Position numbers and translations under genes: made by a program. 64,000 nt of DNA from an uncultured Clostridia bacterium (GTDB taxonomy: Bacteria; Bacillota; Clostridia; TANB77; CAG-508), in NCBI GenBank assembly GCA_947601495.1, contig CANQGE010000002.1:124001-188000 (forward strand). The letters run 5' to 3'. Below are positions 43,816-51,891 of this stretch, piece by piece (the first letter of the stretch is position 1; each line of letters begins with the position of its first letter). The notes below the pieces were generated by a model. It was not told where the DNA came from, did not search any database, and was given only the letters and a program-made list of their open reading frames with translations.

Positions 43816-45425
43816 GGCAAATCTCCTTCTATTGTAATTTCAGTAACAGAATTATTTTTTATTCCATCTGTTGATTGAACATTTATTAACATTCCATCAT
43901 CTTTTATTGCAGTTACAAAATGACCTAATTGTTCATATTTTTCTGAAGATGCTTCTATTACTATGTGTTTATTTTCTGTATTTTCTATAGAAATAATTTT
44001 TACTTCTTGAGGTATTATAAACATTATTTTGTTTAATAAATTTGGTATAGCATCTTTTTCTATAGTTCTAGGTTTTTTTGCATTTATTACTGTTTCACTT
44101 GGTGAATCTACATTATTTATTATTGAAGAATAAGTATCTACATAGCTTTGTATTTGAGAAATTTGACTATCTACTGTACTTATTTGTTTATTTGTTTCTT
44201 CAAGTTTCTCATTAATTAAGCCTGTTGCTTTAGTAGCATTATTTACAATTACAGCTCCTATCAGGCAAAACAATATGATTGCCATAATAAATACTGCTAT
44301 TATTCTAGCAACTAATTTTTCTTGTATACTAAATGGTTCTTTCCAATTTATGTCTTTTAAATCTTCTTTTGAAATTTTAATATTTTCTATATCTATATTA
44401 TCAAACTTTGACACTGGAGCAAAATTCACCTCTTTATTTAAATCATTAATTCCTTCTAGTGCAAGCGCTATTGCTGAATTTACTTCTATATATTCTTTAG
44501 TTGGAACTTTTAAAGAAGTAGAGTCAATAAAAAATGGTTTTAATATTTCACAAGATATTGATTTAAAGTAGTCTTGGAAATATAAATCAATATTGCTTAT
44601 TGTGGCTCCCATTCCTGTTATATAGATTTTACTAATGTCTTTAGTAAAACTATTTAAAGTTCTTCTCATTTCTTGGCATATTTTATCTATTGCTGGCATT
44701 ACTATATCTATATATTCATTTTCGTTTTTATCTAAACTTGTTACATCTTGATTATAAATTATTATGTTTTTAAATACATCATAAGACTTTTTCCAAGATA
44801 GCTCCGATGAATTTATTTTTTCAACAATATCACCAAGTCCTGTGTTTAATATATCTACTCTTGTAATTTGTCCATCTATAATTGTTGTTATTTTTGTTTC
44901 ATTTTCAAGATTTACTATTATTACATTTTTATTTTCTTCATCATTTTCATCTGTTTCAATTAAATTTGTAATGCTTACAGACACTGGAGTCATTGAAGTT
45001 AATTTGTAATTAGATAGTATATCTAACTTTTGATTAATTTCTTTTTTATTTGCAGATATATATAATGCTTTATATTTCTCAAAATCTTCTTTGTTGTCCA
45101 TTAACAAATATCTTGATTCTAGCAAGCTTTTATCATATCTTTTACTATCACAAAGCATTTCGAATTCAATATCTAATGATTTAGTTATGTCTTTCTTCTC
45201 TAATATAGAAAATACATCAAAATAATTATAAAGCTCATTTGATATGTTAATGCTTATTGGAATTTTAGTACTACTTGTTTCTGTAATAACTCTTTTTAGT
45301 GCGGATTCAAGGTTTTCAAAAGTTTCAACATTAAATGCTTCTACTTTATAAATGTCTCTTTTTTTACTTAGTTTAGCATATTTTATTAAGTTTTTATCTA
45401 CATAAATTCCTAAACAACTTGACAT
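43812..45425 (-). CDS. PilM-PilN fusion (537 aa)
   Basis: Residues 1-~345 form an actin-like PilM/FtsA-type ATPase (CLGIYVDKNLIKYAKL start, IINVEN-like VIIVNLENETKI, ITGMGATISNIDLYFQ). Residues ~371-392 are a membrane helix (ARIIAVFIMAIILFCLIGAVI). The remainder is a PilN-type coiled coil (NEKLEETNKQISTVDSQISQIQSYV) plus a small external domain. In most bacteria PilM and PilN are separate proteins joined by a peptide contact. Here they are one chain. First gene of the pilus operon, with a GGAG before the ATG. Confidence 0.8.
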   Translation of the reverse strand: MSSCLGIYVDKNLIKYAKLSKKRDIYKVEAFNVETFENLESALKRVITETSSTKIPISINISNELYNYFDVFSILEKKDITKSLDIEFEMLCDSKRYDKSLLESRYLLMDNKEDFEKYKALYISANKKEINQKLDILSNYKLTSMTPVSVSITNLIETDENDEENKNVIIVNLENETKITTIIDGQITRVDILNTGLGDIVEKINSSELSWKKSYDVFKNIIIYNQDVTSLDKNENEYIDIVMPAIDKICQEMRRTLNSFTKDISKIYITGMGATISNIDLYFQDYFKSISCEILKPFFIDSTSLKVPTKEYIEVNSAIALALEGINDLNKEVNFAPVSKFDNIDIENIKISKEDLKDINWKEPFSIQEKLVARIIAVFIMAIILFCLIGAVIVNNATKATGLINEKLEETNKQISTVDSQISQIQSYVDTYSSIINNVDSPSETVINAKKPRTIEKDAIPNLLNKIMFIIPQEVKIISIENTENKHIVIEASSEKYEQLGHFVTAIKDDGMLINVQSTDGIKNNSVTEITIEGDLP

Positions 45426-45708
45426 TTGTACTTCTCCTTTGTTATATATAAACGCAAATTTTTTTAAGCATAATAATTACAAATTATATATATTTATATG
45501 TTATTTATATATGTTTTTATAAAAAAAGTCAATATTTTAAAGGGTTTTATTCAAAAAAGTAACAAGAATGTAACATTTATTTTTTAGCTAAAATTTATTA
45601 CTTTATATTTTCAAATTTTATCATTAAATTTATTCTTTTTATTATGAATAAAAAAAGAAATTTCTGTAAAAATAAATATATATATTTTAATTTTAAGGAG
45701 ATGATTTT
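45426..45708. other. Divergent intergenic region between pilus and spoVA operons
   Basis: 283 bases, strongly A+T-rich, carrying the promoters for the two divergent operons. I see GAATA- and GAATG-type words that could be sporulation -35 boxes before spoVAC, but no good CATnnTA partner. A ribosome binding site AAGGAG is present at its right end. No gene can be supported. Confidence 0.5.
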
Positions 45709-46173
45709 TTGAAACCTATTCAAAGTAAAGAAGATTATCAATCATATGTTGATGAAAAAACACCTAACTCACCTATTCTAAAAAATTGTTTTAATGCTTT
45801 TTGGGTTGGTGGACTTATTTGTGCAATTGGTCAAATAATTTTTGGACTTTGCAGATTACGTGGTATTGATGAAACAAATTCTTATACAATTGTTTCTATG
45901 ACTCTTGTTTTTGCTAGTGCTTTTCTAACCGGTCTTAATGTTTTTAATAAAGTTGGAAAATTTGCAGGTGCTGGCTCTTTAATTCCAATAACAGGTTTTG
46001 CAAATTCCATTGTTTCACCTGCTATGGAATATAAGTCAGAAGGTTATGTTATGGGTGTTGGTGCAAAAATGTTCACTGTTGCAGGTCCAGTGCTTGTATA
46101 TGGAATTTCAACAAGTATTGTTGTTGGTTTAATTTATATTTTGCTTAATACTCAAAGTTTAGTTTTAATTTAA
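45709..46173 (+). CDS. spoVAC: Stage V sporulation protein AC
   Basis: SpoVAC is part of the inner-membrane channel that takes dipicolinic acid into the forespore and releases it in germination. The 154-residue protein has four membrane helices and the family features NCFNAFWVGGLICAIGQ, GAGSLIPITGFANSIVSPAMEYKSEG and a final hydrophobic segment. Start at TTG 45709 with AAGGAG eight bases upstream. First of three spoVA genes in the clostridial order C-D-E. Confidence 0.95.
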   Translation: MKPIQSKEDYQSYVDEKTPNSPILKNCFNAFWVGGLICAIGQIIFGLCRLRGIDETNSYTIVSMTLVFASAFLTGLNVFNKVGKFAGAGSLIPITGFANSIVSPAMEYKSEGYVMGVGAKMFTVAGPVLVYGISTSIVVGLIYILLNTQSLVLI

Positions 46174-46269
46174 ACTATATTTAATTATTTTTAATTTACT
46201 TAACTTTCATTTTAGGCTATTAAATTTTTTATTTAAGTATGTAATTTTTATTTTAAGGAGATTTAAATT

Positions 46270-47277
46270 ATGAAAAAAGTTGGAAATCAAAGCTATATCT
46301 TAAACAAGCCTGTAAATATTGCTGCAACCGCATCTATTGTTGGTCCGAAAGAAAAAGAAGGACCTCTTCATCAATTTTTTGATCAATGCTTAGAAGATGA
46401 GTTTTGGGGAGAATCTAGTTGGGAAAAAGCTGAAAGTAAGCTAGTAAAAGAAGCTGTTAGTATGGCAATTTCAAAATCTGGAATTGCTTCTTCAAACATA
46501 GATTTCTGCTTTGCAGGTGATTTATTAAACCAGTGCATAGCATCTTCTTTTGGTTTAAGAGAAACTAACATTCCTTTTATTGGGTTATTCGGAGCTTGTT
46601 CTACATTTGTTGAGTCTATGATAATGGCATCTGCTCTTATAGATGGAGATTTTGCCACAAATACAATTTGTACAGCATCAAGTCATTTTTGTAGTGCTGA
46701 AAAACAATTTAGATTTCCATTAGAACTTGGAAATCAAAGGCCACCTTCTAGTCAATGGACTGTTACTGGTTCTGGTGCTGCTATCCTAACAAAAGACGGA
46801 ACAGGCCCTTTTATAACAAGTTTTACTCCTGGAAAAATTGTTGATATGGGAATAAAAGATGCTAACAACATGGGAGCTGCAATGGCAGGAGCTGCTGAAG
46901 ATACTCTTGTAAGACATCTAACAGATACTGGAAGAGAGCCTAACTATTATGATGTAATTTTAACAGGAGATTTAGGATATATTGGAAAAGATATTTTAAT
47001 AGATTTAGTTAGTTCTAAAGGTTACAACATAAAAGATATTTATAATGATTGTGGAGTTTTAATGTTTTATAAAGAAAAACAAGATACACATTCAGGTGGC
47101 TCTGGATGTGGCTGTATTGCTACTGTTTTTTCTGGTTTTGTTTATCAAATGCTTCAAGAGAAAAAATATAAAAAAGTTTTAATGATAGCAACAGGCGCAC
47201 TAATGAATTCAACAAGTACTCAACAAGGTGAATCAATTCCTGGAATAGCTCACGCTATCAGCATTGAAGTTTTATAG
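46270..47277 (+). CDS. spoVAD: Stage V sporulation protein AD
   Basis: SpoVAD is the thiolase-fold protein that binds dipicolinic acid at the outer face of the spore inner membrane. The 335-residue protein has the family segments AATASIVGPKEKEGPL, FCFAGDLLNQCIASSFGLR, FGACSTFVESMIMAS, CTASSHFCSAEKQFRFP and HSGGSGCGCIATVFSG. It lies 96 bases after spoVAC with its own AAGGAG. Confidence 0.97.
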   Translation: MKKVGNQSYILNKPVNIAATASIVGPKEKEGPLHQFFDQCLEDEFWGESSWEKAESKLVKEAVSMAISKSGIASSNIDFCFAGDLLNQCIASSFGLRETNIPFIGLFGACSTFVESMIMASALIDGDFATNTICTASSHFCSAEKQFRFPLELGNQRPPSSQWTVTGSGAAILTKDGTGPFITSFTPGKIVDMGIKDANNMGAAMAGAAEDTLVRHLTDTGREPNYYDVILTGDLGYIGKDILIDLVSSKGYNIKDIYNDCGVLMFYKEKQDTHSGGSGCGCIATVFSGFVYQMLQEKKYKKVLMIATGALMNSTSTQQGESIPGIAHAISIEVL

Positions 47278-47315
47278 ATTTTGAAAAATCTAAATAATTT
47301 TTAAGGATTTATTTT

Positions 47316-47684
47316 ATGGATTGGATGATGATTTTAAAGGCCTTTGTAGTAGGAGGCGCAATTTGTGTAATAGGACAAATTTTAATAGATAAAACAAAAC
47401 TTACTCCAGCTAGAATTTTAGTTGCATATGTTACTATTGGAGCAATATTGGGTGGATTAGGTTTATATAAGTATTTAATCGACTTTGCAGGATGTGGAGC
47501 CACAGTTCCACTTACTGGTTTTGGAAGTTTACTTGCAAAAGGAACAATATCTGAAGTGCAAACAACAGGATTTATAGGAGCGTTTACAGGCGGAATTAAG
47601 GCTGCTGCTGGAGGTATTTCTGCTGCAATATTTTTTGGATATATCGCCTCTTTAGTTTCAAAGCCAAAAATAAAAAAACAATAA
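47316..47684 (+). CDS. spoVAE: Stage V sporulation protein AE
   Basis: Small membrane partner of SpoVAC and SpoVAD in dipicolinic acid transport. The 122-residue protein has about four helices with FVVGGAICVIGQILID, FAGCGATVPLTGFGSLLAKG and GGIKAAAGGISAAIFFGYI. It ends the spoVA run. No spoVAA, AB or AF is present here. Confidence 0.95.
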   Translation: MDWMMILKAFVVGGAICVIGQILIDKTKLTPARILVAYVTIGAILGGLGLYKYLIDFAGCGATVPLTGFGSLLAKGTISEVQTTGFIGAFTGGIKAAAGGISAAIFFGYIASLVSKPKIKKQ

Positions 47685-47776
47685 TTTTATTCTAAATTTT
47701 TTTGTTGATATTTCCTTGCTTTTTCAAACTTTAAAAAAATATTTTTAAATTACCGAACATTTTTTTGTAAAAACTA

Positions 47777-47805
47777 TTGACATTTTTATTTTAAATATGT
47801 AAAAT
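47777..47805 (+). promoter_or_regulatory. Promoter of the YgjP-like metalloprotease gene
   Basis: TTGACA (47777-47782), 17 bases, TAAAAT (47800-47805), about 50 bases before the start codon. Confidence 0.65.
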
Positions 47806-47854
47806 AAAACAAACAAAGATTTTACGAACATTTATTTTGTTGGAGGGTTTAAAA

Positions 47855-48430
47855 ATGAATATTATAAAAAGAATAAAAAGCAGTAATATCAACAGAAAAG
47901 CTAATTTAGATAACAATAGTTTCATACTTGGAAAAGATGAATCTTTAAAACCAAAATTCACAACTATATTCGATAAAAATTATTCTGTTAATGTTTATTA
48001 TTTAAGAATATCTTCTCCAGAATTAAATCTTGAAAAAAATTCTATTAATATAAACTTACCTATGAATTATAGAAAAAATAATAATCAAGATTTATTAAAT
48101 GTTATATTATTGAAAATGTATAAAAAAATAGCAGAAAATGAAATTGAAAATATTATGGAAGAAGCAAGACACATTTTTGGATTTGCTCCAGAAAACTATG
48201 AAATTAAAAAAATAGCAGGAGCTCTTGCTTATTGCAATACAGATTTACAATCTTTTATTATAAATCCATATATTGTAATGTATTCTAAAGAAATAGTAAA
48301 ATATATTGTTTTTCATGAATTCTGCCATTTAAAATATAAAAGTCATGGAAAAAAATTTTATGAAATGCTTCAAAAATATGTTCCTAATTATGAAAAAATT
48401 TCAAAACAAATTCCTAATTTAAAATACTAA
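47855..48430 (+). CDS. YgjP-like (DUF45/M48-type) zinc metallopeptidase (191 aa)
   Basis: Start set at ATG 47855, which has GGAGG seven bases upstream; the longer TTG reading would contain that site. The zinc site is in YIVFHEFCHLKYKSHGKKFYEML (~155-175), HExxH with a third His after K-S-H-G, as in the DUF45/YgjP family. IKKIAGALAYCNTDLQSFIINPYIVMYS is the preceding family strand region. It is cytoplasmic with no signal peptide. The substrate of this family is unknown. It is read alone from its own promoter and ends toward the rplT terminator. Confidence 0.85.
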   Translation: MNIIKRIKSSNINRKANLDNNSFILGKDESLKPKFTTIFDKNYSVNVYYLRISSPELNLEKNSININLPMNYRKNNNQDLLNVILLKMYKKIAENEIENIMEEARHIFGFAPENYEIKKIAGALAYCNTDLQSFIINPYIVMYSKEIVKYIVFHEFCHLKYKSHGKKFYEMLQKYVPNYEKISKQIPNLKY

Positions 48431-48521
48431 TATTTAGCTCTAACCTATTTATGCTTAAATCTAATTTATTTTAGATTTATAATTTAATTTGTTCTAGAAC
48501 TAGTTTATACAAACTTTAGCA

Positions 48522-48554
48522 AAAAAATAAGGACTTTTAAAAGTCCTTATTTTC
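48522..48554. terminator. Bidirectional terminator between the metallopeptidase and rplT
   Basis: AAATAAGGACTTTT and AAAAGTCCTTATTT form a perfect palindromic hairpin flanked by A- and T-runs, serving both converging transcripts. Confidence 0.85.
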
Positions 48555-48572
48555 TTTAACTTACTTATTTAT

Positions 48573-48923
48573 TTAAGCTTTTTTAGCAATTTCAGCTAAT
48601 TCTGCAAATGCTTTTTCATCAGATACAGCTAATTCTGCTAACATTTTTCTATTTATAGTAACTCCTGCTTTCTTTAATCCTGAAATCATTTTGCTATATG
48701 TTAATCCATTCATTCTTGCTCCAGCATTAATTCTTACTATCCATAATTTTCTAAAATCTGATTTTTTGTCTTTTCTTCCTACATATGCATACATTCCAGA
48801 TTTCATAACTGCTTGTTTAGCATTTCTATATCTATAATGTTTTGCTCCATAGTATCCTTTTGCTAGTTTTAATACTTTTTTATGTCTTGCTCTAGTTGTT
48901 CTTGCTGTTTTTACTCTTGCCAT
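48573..48923 (-). CDS. rplT: Ribosomal protein L20
   Basis: Large-subunit assembly protein that in Firmicutes also represses its own operon by binding the leader. The 116-residue protein is basic and matches the family throughout ([51 protein letters not shown]). Last gene of infC-rpmI-rplT. Confidence 0.98.
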   Translation of the reverse strand: MARVKTARTTRARHKKVLKLAKGYYGAKHYRYRNAKQAVMKSGMYAYVGRKDKKSDFRKLWIVRINAGARMNGLTYSKMISGLKKAGVTINRKMLAELAVSDEKAFAELAEIAKKA

Positions 48924-48954
48924 TTATATTCACTCCTTTTACCTACAATTTATT

Positions 48955-49158
48955 CTAATTACCATAAGGTAATAATCTTTTAATTCCTGCTACAACAGTT
49001 TTATCTGCATATGCATCTTGAATTTTTCCAGACTTTTTCTGTCTAGTAGTTTTTGTTGCTAAACGATGTCTTCTATTAGCTTTTGTTCTTTTTACTTTTT
49101 CTGTAGCTGTATAAGAATATCTTTTCTTTGCAGCTTTATTTGTTTTTAATTTTGGCAT
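48955..49158 (-). CDS. rpmI: Ribosomal protein L35
   Basis: A 67-residue basic protein of the large subunit (MPKLKTNKAAKKRY ... RRHRLATKTTRQKK ... IKRLLPYGN). The start is ATG 49158, in keeping with the family N-terminus and the GGGAG upstream. A longer frame reading to 49176 is not used. Middle gene of the IF-3 operon. Confidence 0.97.
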   Translation of the reverse strand: MPKLKTNKAAKKRYSYTATEKVKRTKANRRHRLATKTTRQKKSGKIQDAYADKTVVAGIKRLLPYGN

Positions 49159-49179
49159 TTTGAAATCTCCCTTCATATT

Positions 49180-49689
49180 TTATATTTTTTTGGTTAAAAT
49201 TATAAACATTGTTTTGCCTTCCAAAATTGGCTTCTTTTCTATTGTTGAAATTTCAGCTAAATTTTCTGCGAACTTATTTAAAACTAGTTCTCCAGCTTTA
49301 ACATTATTTAGTTCTCTACCTCTAAATCTAACTGTAAATTTAACCTTATTACCAGCCTCCAAAAAAGCTCTAGCATTTTTGCATTTGAATCCAAAGTCAT
49401 GTTCACCAATATTTGGTGTAACTCTTATTTCTTTTAATTCAACAGCCTTTTGGTTTTTTCTAGACTCTTTTTCTTTTTTTGCTTGTTCAAATTTGTATTT
49501 TCCATAGTTCATTAATTTACAAACCACTGGCTTATTGTTTGGAGCTACTAGAACTAAATCTAGATTTTTTTCTTCGGCATATTCTAATGCTTTTTCAATA
49601 GAAACTACTCCGATTTTTTCTCCTTCTGCTCCAATTAATTGAACTTCTTTTTCTTTAATTTGTCTATTTATTGGTAATTCTTGTTTTAT
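49180..49689 (-). CDS. infC: Translation initiation factor IF-3, non-AUG (ATA) start
   Basis: IF-3 checks start-codon pairing on the 30S subunit. Reading from ATA 49687-49689, the 169-residue protein begins IKQELPINRQIKEKEVQLIG, has the N-domain and linker VVCKLMNYGKYKFEQAKKEKESRK, and the C-domain RVTPNIGEHDFGFKCKNARAFLEAGNKVKFTVRFRGRE. GGAGGT lies eight bases before the ATA, no ATG, GTG or TTG is available at that place, and IF-3 genes are known for rare start codons (AUU, AUC, AUA) that let the factor limit its own synthesis. An internal ATG would remove the whole N-domain. Confidence 0.92.
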   Translation of the reverse strand: MKQELPINRQIKEKEVQLIGAEGEKIGVVSIEKALEYAEEKNLDLVLVAPNNKPVVCKLMNYGKYKFEQAKKEKESRKNQKAVELKEIRVTPNIGEHDFGFKCKNARAFLEAGNKVKFTVRFRGRELNNVKAGELVLNKFAENLAEISTIEKKPILEGKTMFIILTKKI

Positions 49690-49697
49690 TGTAAAAC

Positions 49698-49835
49698 ACC
49701 TCCAAAAAAAAAATTTGACTTATTTTAAAAAGTCAAATCCACATAATAATTTTATAAAATAAAATTTATTGATTTCTAACCTTATGCTTTTATTTAAGAT
49801 AAGGTGAGAAGTGGATGCTTCTTCTTAAAACAATA
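49698..49835 (-). promoter_or_regulatory. L20-type leader with attenuator terminator before infC
   Basis: Directly before the infC ribosome binding site a hairpin (TTTGACTT/AAGTCAAA, 49714-49737) followed by ten U's forms an intrinsic terminator within the leader. Upstream, ATCCAC (49811-49816) is complementary to GTGGAT (49737-49742) at the base of that hairpin, and CACCTTAT pairs with ATAAGGT. This is the arrangement of the Firmicute L20 leader, where L20 binding decides between antiterminator and terminator. Details of the fold are inferred. Confidence 0.75.
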
Positions 49836-49966
49836 AATATTTTACTACTTTTTTCTAGATATGTCAAGTTTTATAAATAAATTTTCAAAAAATCGCTAAA
49901 ATTTATGTATAAAATTTATATTTTAATTAAAAAACTCTAATAAATTAATTTCGTAAAGTGATTTTT

Positions 49967-50644
49967 TTAATTAGCTTTTTTCTTAAATAAAGACATTATT
50001 TTTTCTTTAATTTGAGCAAAAAATCCAACTTTTTCTGTTTTACTTTCTAATAATGCAGTATCTTCATCATCTTCTGCGTCATTATCTTCTACATCATTTT
50101 TTGCAGTATTTTCTTCTGCAATGTTTTCATCACTATCATCATGAGTTATATCATCAGTATCAGAAATGCCTTCATTTTCTTCATAATCTGTATAGTCTTT
50201 TATATCTTCATTATTTTTTGCATATATATCATATTTTTGTATTACTCTTGGTCTTGAATAGTCTTCTTCCTCTTCGTTTTCTTCTTTCACAGTGAAATTC
50301 TCATCAAATATTTCATCAATATCTATTTTTTCTTTAATATGAGATTCTAATTTTTCTTCATTTTCTATCATCATTTCATATAGTTCTTGTTTTCTTTTTT
50401 CATCTTCACACCAATATCTTAGATGTAACAAAGCTATAATTTCTAAAGTATATGTTTGTAATCCTTGATTCTCAAGTGGAACATAAGGATTAATTTTTAC
50501 TTCATAAGTTGGGTCCTTAAATTTAGAAAAAAATATTCTAATTTTTTCAGGTACTTTGTTTATATATTTCTCATTCATATGATTAATAATATAATCAATT
50601 TCTGCATAAGCTTTTATATCATCTAAAGTAATTACAGTATTCAT
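49967..50644 (-). CDS. Acidic helical protein, family shared with the element cargo gene (225 aa)
   Basis: Residues 1-~115 form a helical domain (EIDYIINHMNEKYINKVPEKIRIFF, LHLRYWCEDEKRKQELYEMM). A long Asp/Glu-rich linker follows (~125-200), then an amphipathic Lys-rich C-terminal helix (FFAQIKEKIMSLFKKK). The same arrangement, shorter, is seen in the 145-aa protein of the pdaA element. Proteins of this type seem to be common in gut Clostridia, but I know no function. The C-terminal helix could bind membrane. Confidence 0.65.
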   Translation of the reverse strand: MNTVITLDDIKAYAEIDYIINHMNEKYINKVPEKIRIFFSKFKDPTYEVKINPYVPLENQGLQTYTLEIIALLHLRYWCEDEKRKQELYEMMIENEEKLESHIKEKIDIDEIFDENFTVKEENEEEEDYSRPRVIQKYDIYAKNNEDIKDYTDYEENEGISDTDDITHDDSDENIAEENTAKNDVEDNDAEDDEDTALLESKTEKVGFFAQIKEKIMSLFKKKAN

Positions 50645-50686
50645 TTGTAATCTCCTTCCAAAATCTTTTGTAACTTATTTTATATT

Positions 50687-51118
50687 TTATTCTCTCTCTA
50701 TATCTTTTTGTGATCCAATTTCTGTTTGTCCGTTTTTTAAAACATCACTTACAATTTGCTCAGCAGTTCTGTTATCTTTTTCTAAAGCTCTTAATTGAGT
50801 AACAATTTTTTGTCCTGCTTGCATAGTTGAATTAACTTTAGCTTGTTTGGCTGTATCTAAAGTAGCATTATAGAAAGCTTCTTCTATAGGGTTCATCATT
50901 ACTTCTTGTTCATATTTTGCTACTAACATAATATTTTCTTGAACAGATTCTAATTTTTCTTCATTTGTCCATCCAATAAAAGTATATTTAATTTGGTTTT
51001 CTGGAGCTTTCTCAGGAGTTTTTCCTTTATATTCTACCCTATCACCTTTATTTACCAATTGTTTATCTAGAACAGTTTCCTCGTCGTCATCTAAAAAAAT
51101 TACTTCATATTGATCCAC
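50687..51118 (-). CDS. Protein with InlB/Listeria-Bacteroides-type beta repeat and helical tail (143 aa)
   Basis: Start placed at GTG 51118, seven bases after AGGAGG; the ATG at 51139 would put that site inside the gene. Residues ~1-65 match one InlB B-type repeat (YEVIFLDDDEETVLDKQLVNKGDRVEYKGKTPEK ... YTFIGWTNEE). Such repeats normally occur in secreted surface proteins, but no signal peptide is present here. Residues 75-140 are helical (AFYNATLDTAKQAKVNSTMQAG). Function unknown. It lies 42 bases upstream of the acidic helical-protein gene and is probably cotranscribed. Confidence 0.6.
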   Translation of the reverse strand: MDQYEVIFLDDDEETVLDKQLVNKGDRVEYKGKTPEKAPENQIKYTFIGWTNEEKLESVQENIMLVAKYEQEVMMNPIEEAFYNATLDTAKQAKVNSTMQAGQKIVTQLRALEKDNRTAEQIVSDVLKNGQTEIGSQKDIERE

Positions 51119-51240
51119 CACTATTCCTCCTTTGTACATTTAGATATATACATTATATTTATAATAAAAATTTTTTTCAAGTACTTTTAGTAAATATTGT
51201 TTTGCCCATGCGACTTTTAAATTTTATTTATTTTTATTTA

Positions 51241-51370
51241 TATTTTTAAACAATAATATAATTATATAAGTAGCGCGCAGCGACCAAACGGAGCAAAGCG
51301 GAGTGCGATTGGAGCAATTGAAAATTGCGACAGCAAGCTACTGTTATAATTATATTATGTTTAAAAATTA
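51241..51370 (+). repeat. Hairpin repeat D (possible structured RNA or miniature element)
   Basis: Core GCGCAGCGACCAAACGG, then GTGCGATTGGAGCAATT paired with AATTGCGACAGCAAG, closed by a ~33-bp A+T-rich outer stem (51241-51274 with 51337-51370). The core nearly equals that of copy A (26691-26820) while the outer stem does not. It lies between the InlB-type gene and the HU terminator. Confidence 0.88.
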
Positions 51371-51412
51371 AATATAATATAAAGTAATGTAAAGTAGAAA
51401 TTCCAAAAAGCA

Positions 51413-51443
51413 TAAAAAAAGATACGTAGTTTGTACGTATCTT
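51413..51443 (-). terminator. Terminator of the HU gene
   Basis: AAGATACGTA pairs perfectly with TACGTATCTT, followed by TTTTTTATG on the - strand. Confidence 0.88.
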
Positions 51444-51474
51444 TCTATGAATTCATATATGTTTATATAAAATT

Positions 51475-51753
51475 CTATTTTTTATTTACTAAATCTTTTA
51501 ATGCTTTTCCAGCTTTAAATACTGGAGCTTTTGATGCAGGTATTTTGATTTCTTCTTTAGTTTGTGGGTTTCTTCCTTTTCTAGCTGCTCTTTTTCTTAC
51601 TTCAAAAGATCCAAATCCAACTAATTGAACTTTTTCACCTTTTTCTAAAGATTCTGTTACTGTGCTAACAAAAGCGTTTACAGATTCTTCTGCAGCTTTC
51701 TTTGTGTTTCCTGTTTTTGCAGCTATTGCTGCGATTAATTCAGCTTTGTTCAT
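51475..51753 (-). CDS. hup: HU-type nucleoid DNA-binding protein
   Basis: A dimeric histone-like DNA-bending protein. The 92-residue protein matches HU throughout ([78 protein letters not shown]). AGGAGG precedes the ATG and a strong terminator follows, so it is a single-gene unit. Confidence 0.98.
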   Translation of the reverse strand: MNKAELIAAIAAKTGNTKKAAEESVNAFVSTVTESLEKGEKVQLVGFGSFEVRKRAARKGRNPQTKEEIKIPASKAPVFKAGKALKDLVNKK

Positions 51754-51785
51754 TTTAAAATTACCTCCTAAGATTTTAGTTTTTA

Positions 51786-51806
51786 TGTAGAATATTTTGT
51801 TCTACA
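51786..51806. promoter_or_regulatory. Inverted repeat in the HU promoter region
   Basis: TGTAGAA and TTCTACA are perfect inverted repeats separated by seven bases, 33 bases upstream of the HU start. This could be an operator or a 5'-UTR hairpin. Nothing identifies a regulator. Confidence 0.35.
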
Positions 51807-51891
51807 ATATTTCTATTCGCCAAAATATGCTTAAATCCTTCTTTTTTTTTATTTTTTCCTTATTTTTAAACTTTTTTCTTAAATCGTTTTT

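Noticed and set aside
45426-45708. Sigma-G promoter before spoVAC
   Set aside because: Candidate -35 words are present, but no acceptable -10 partner at 17-18 bases was found.
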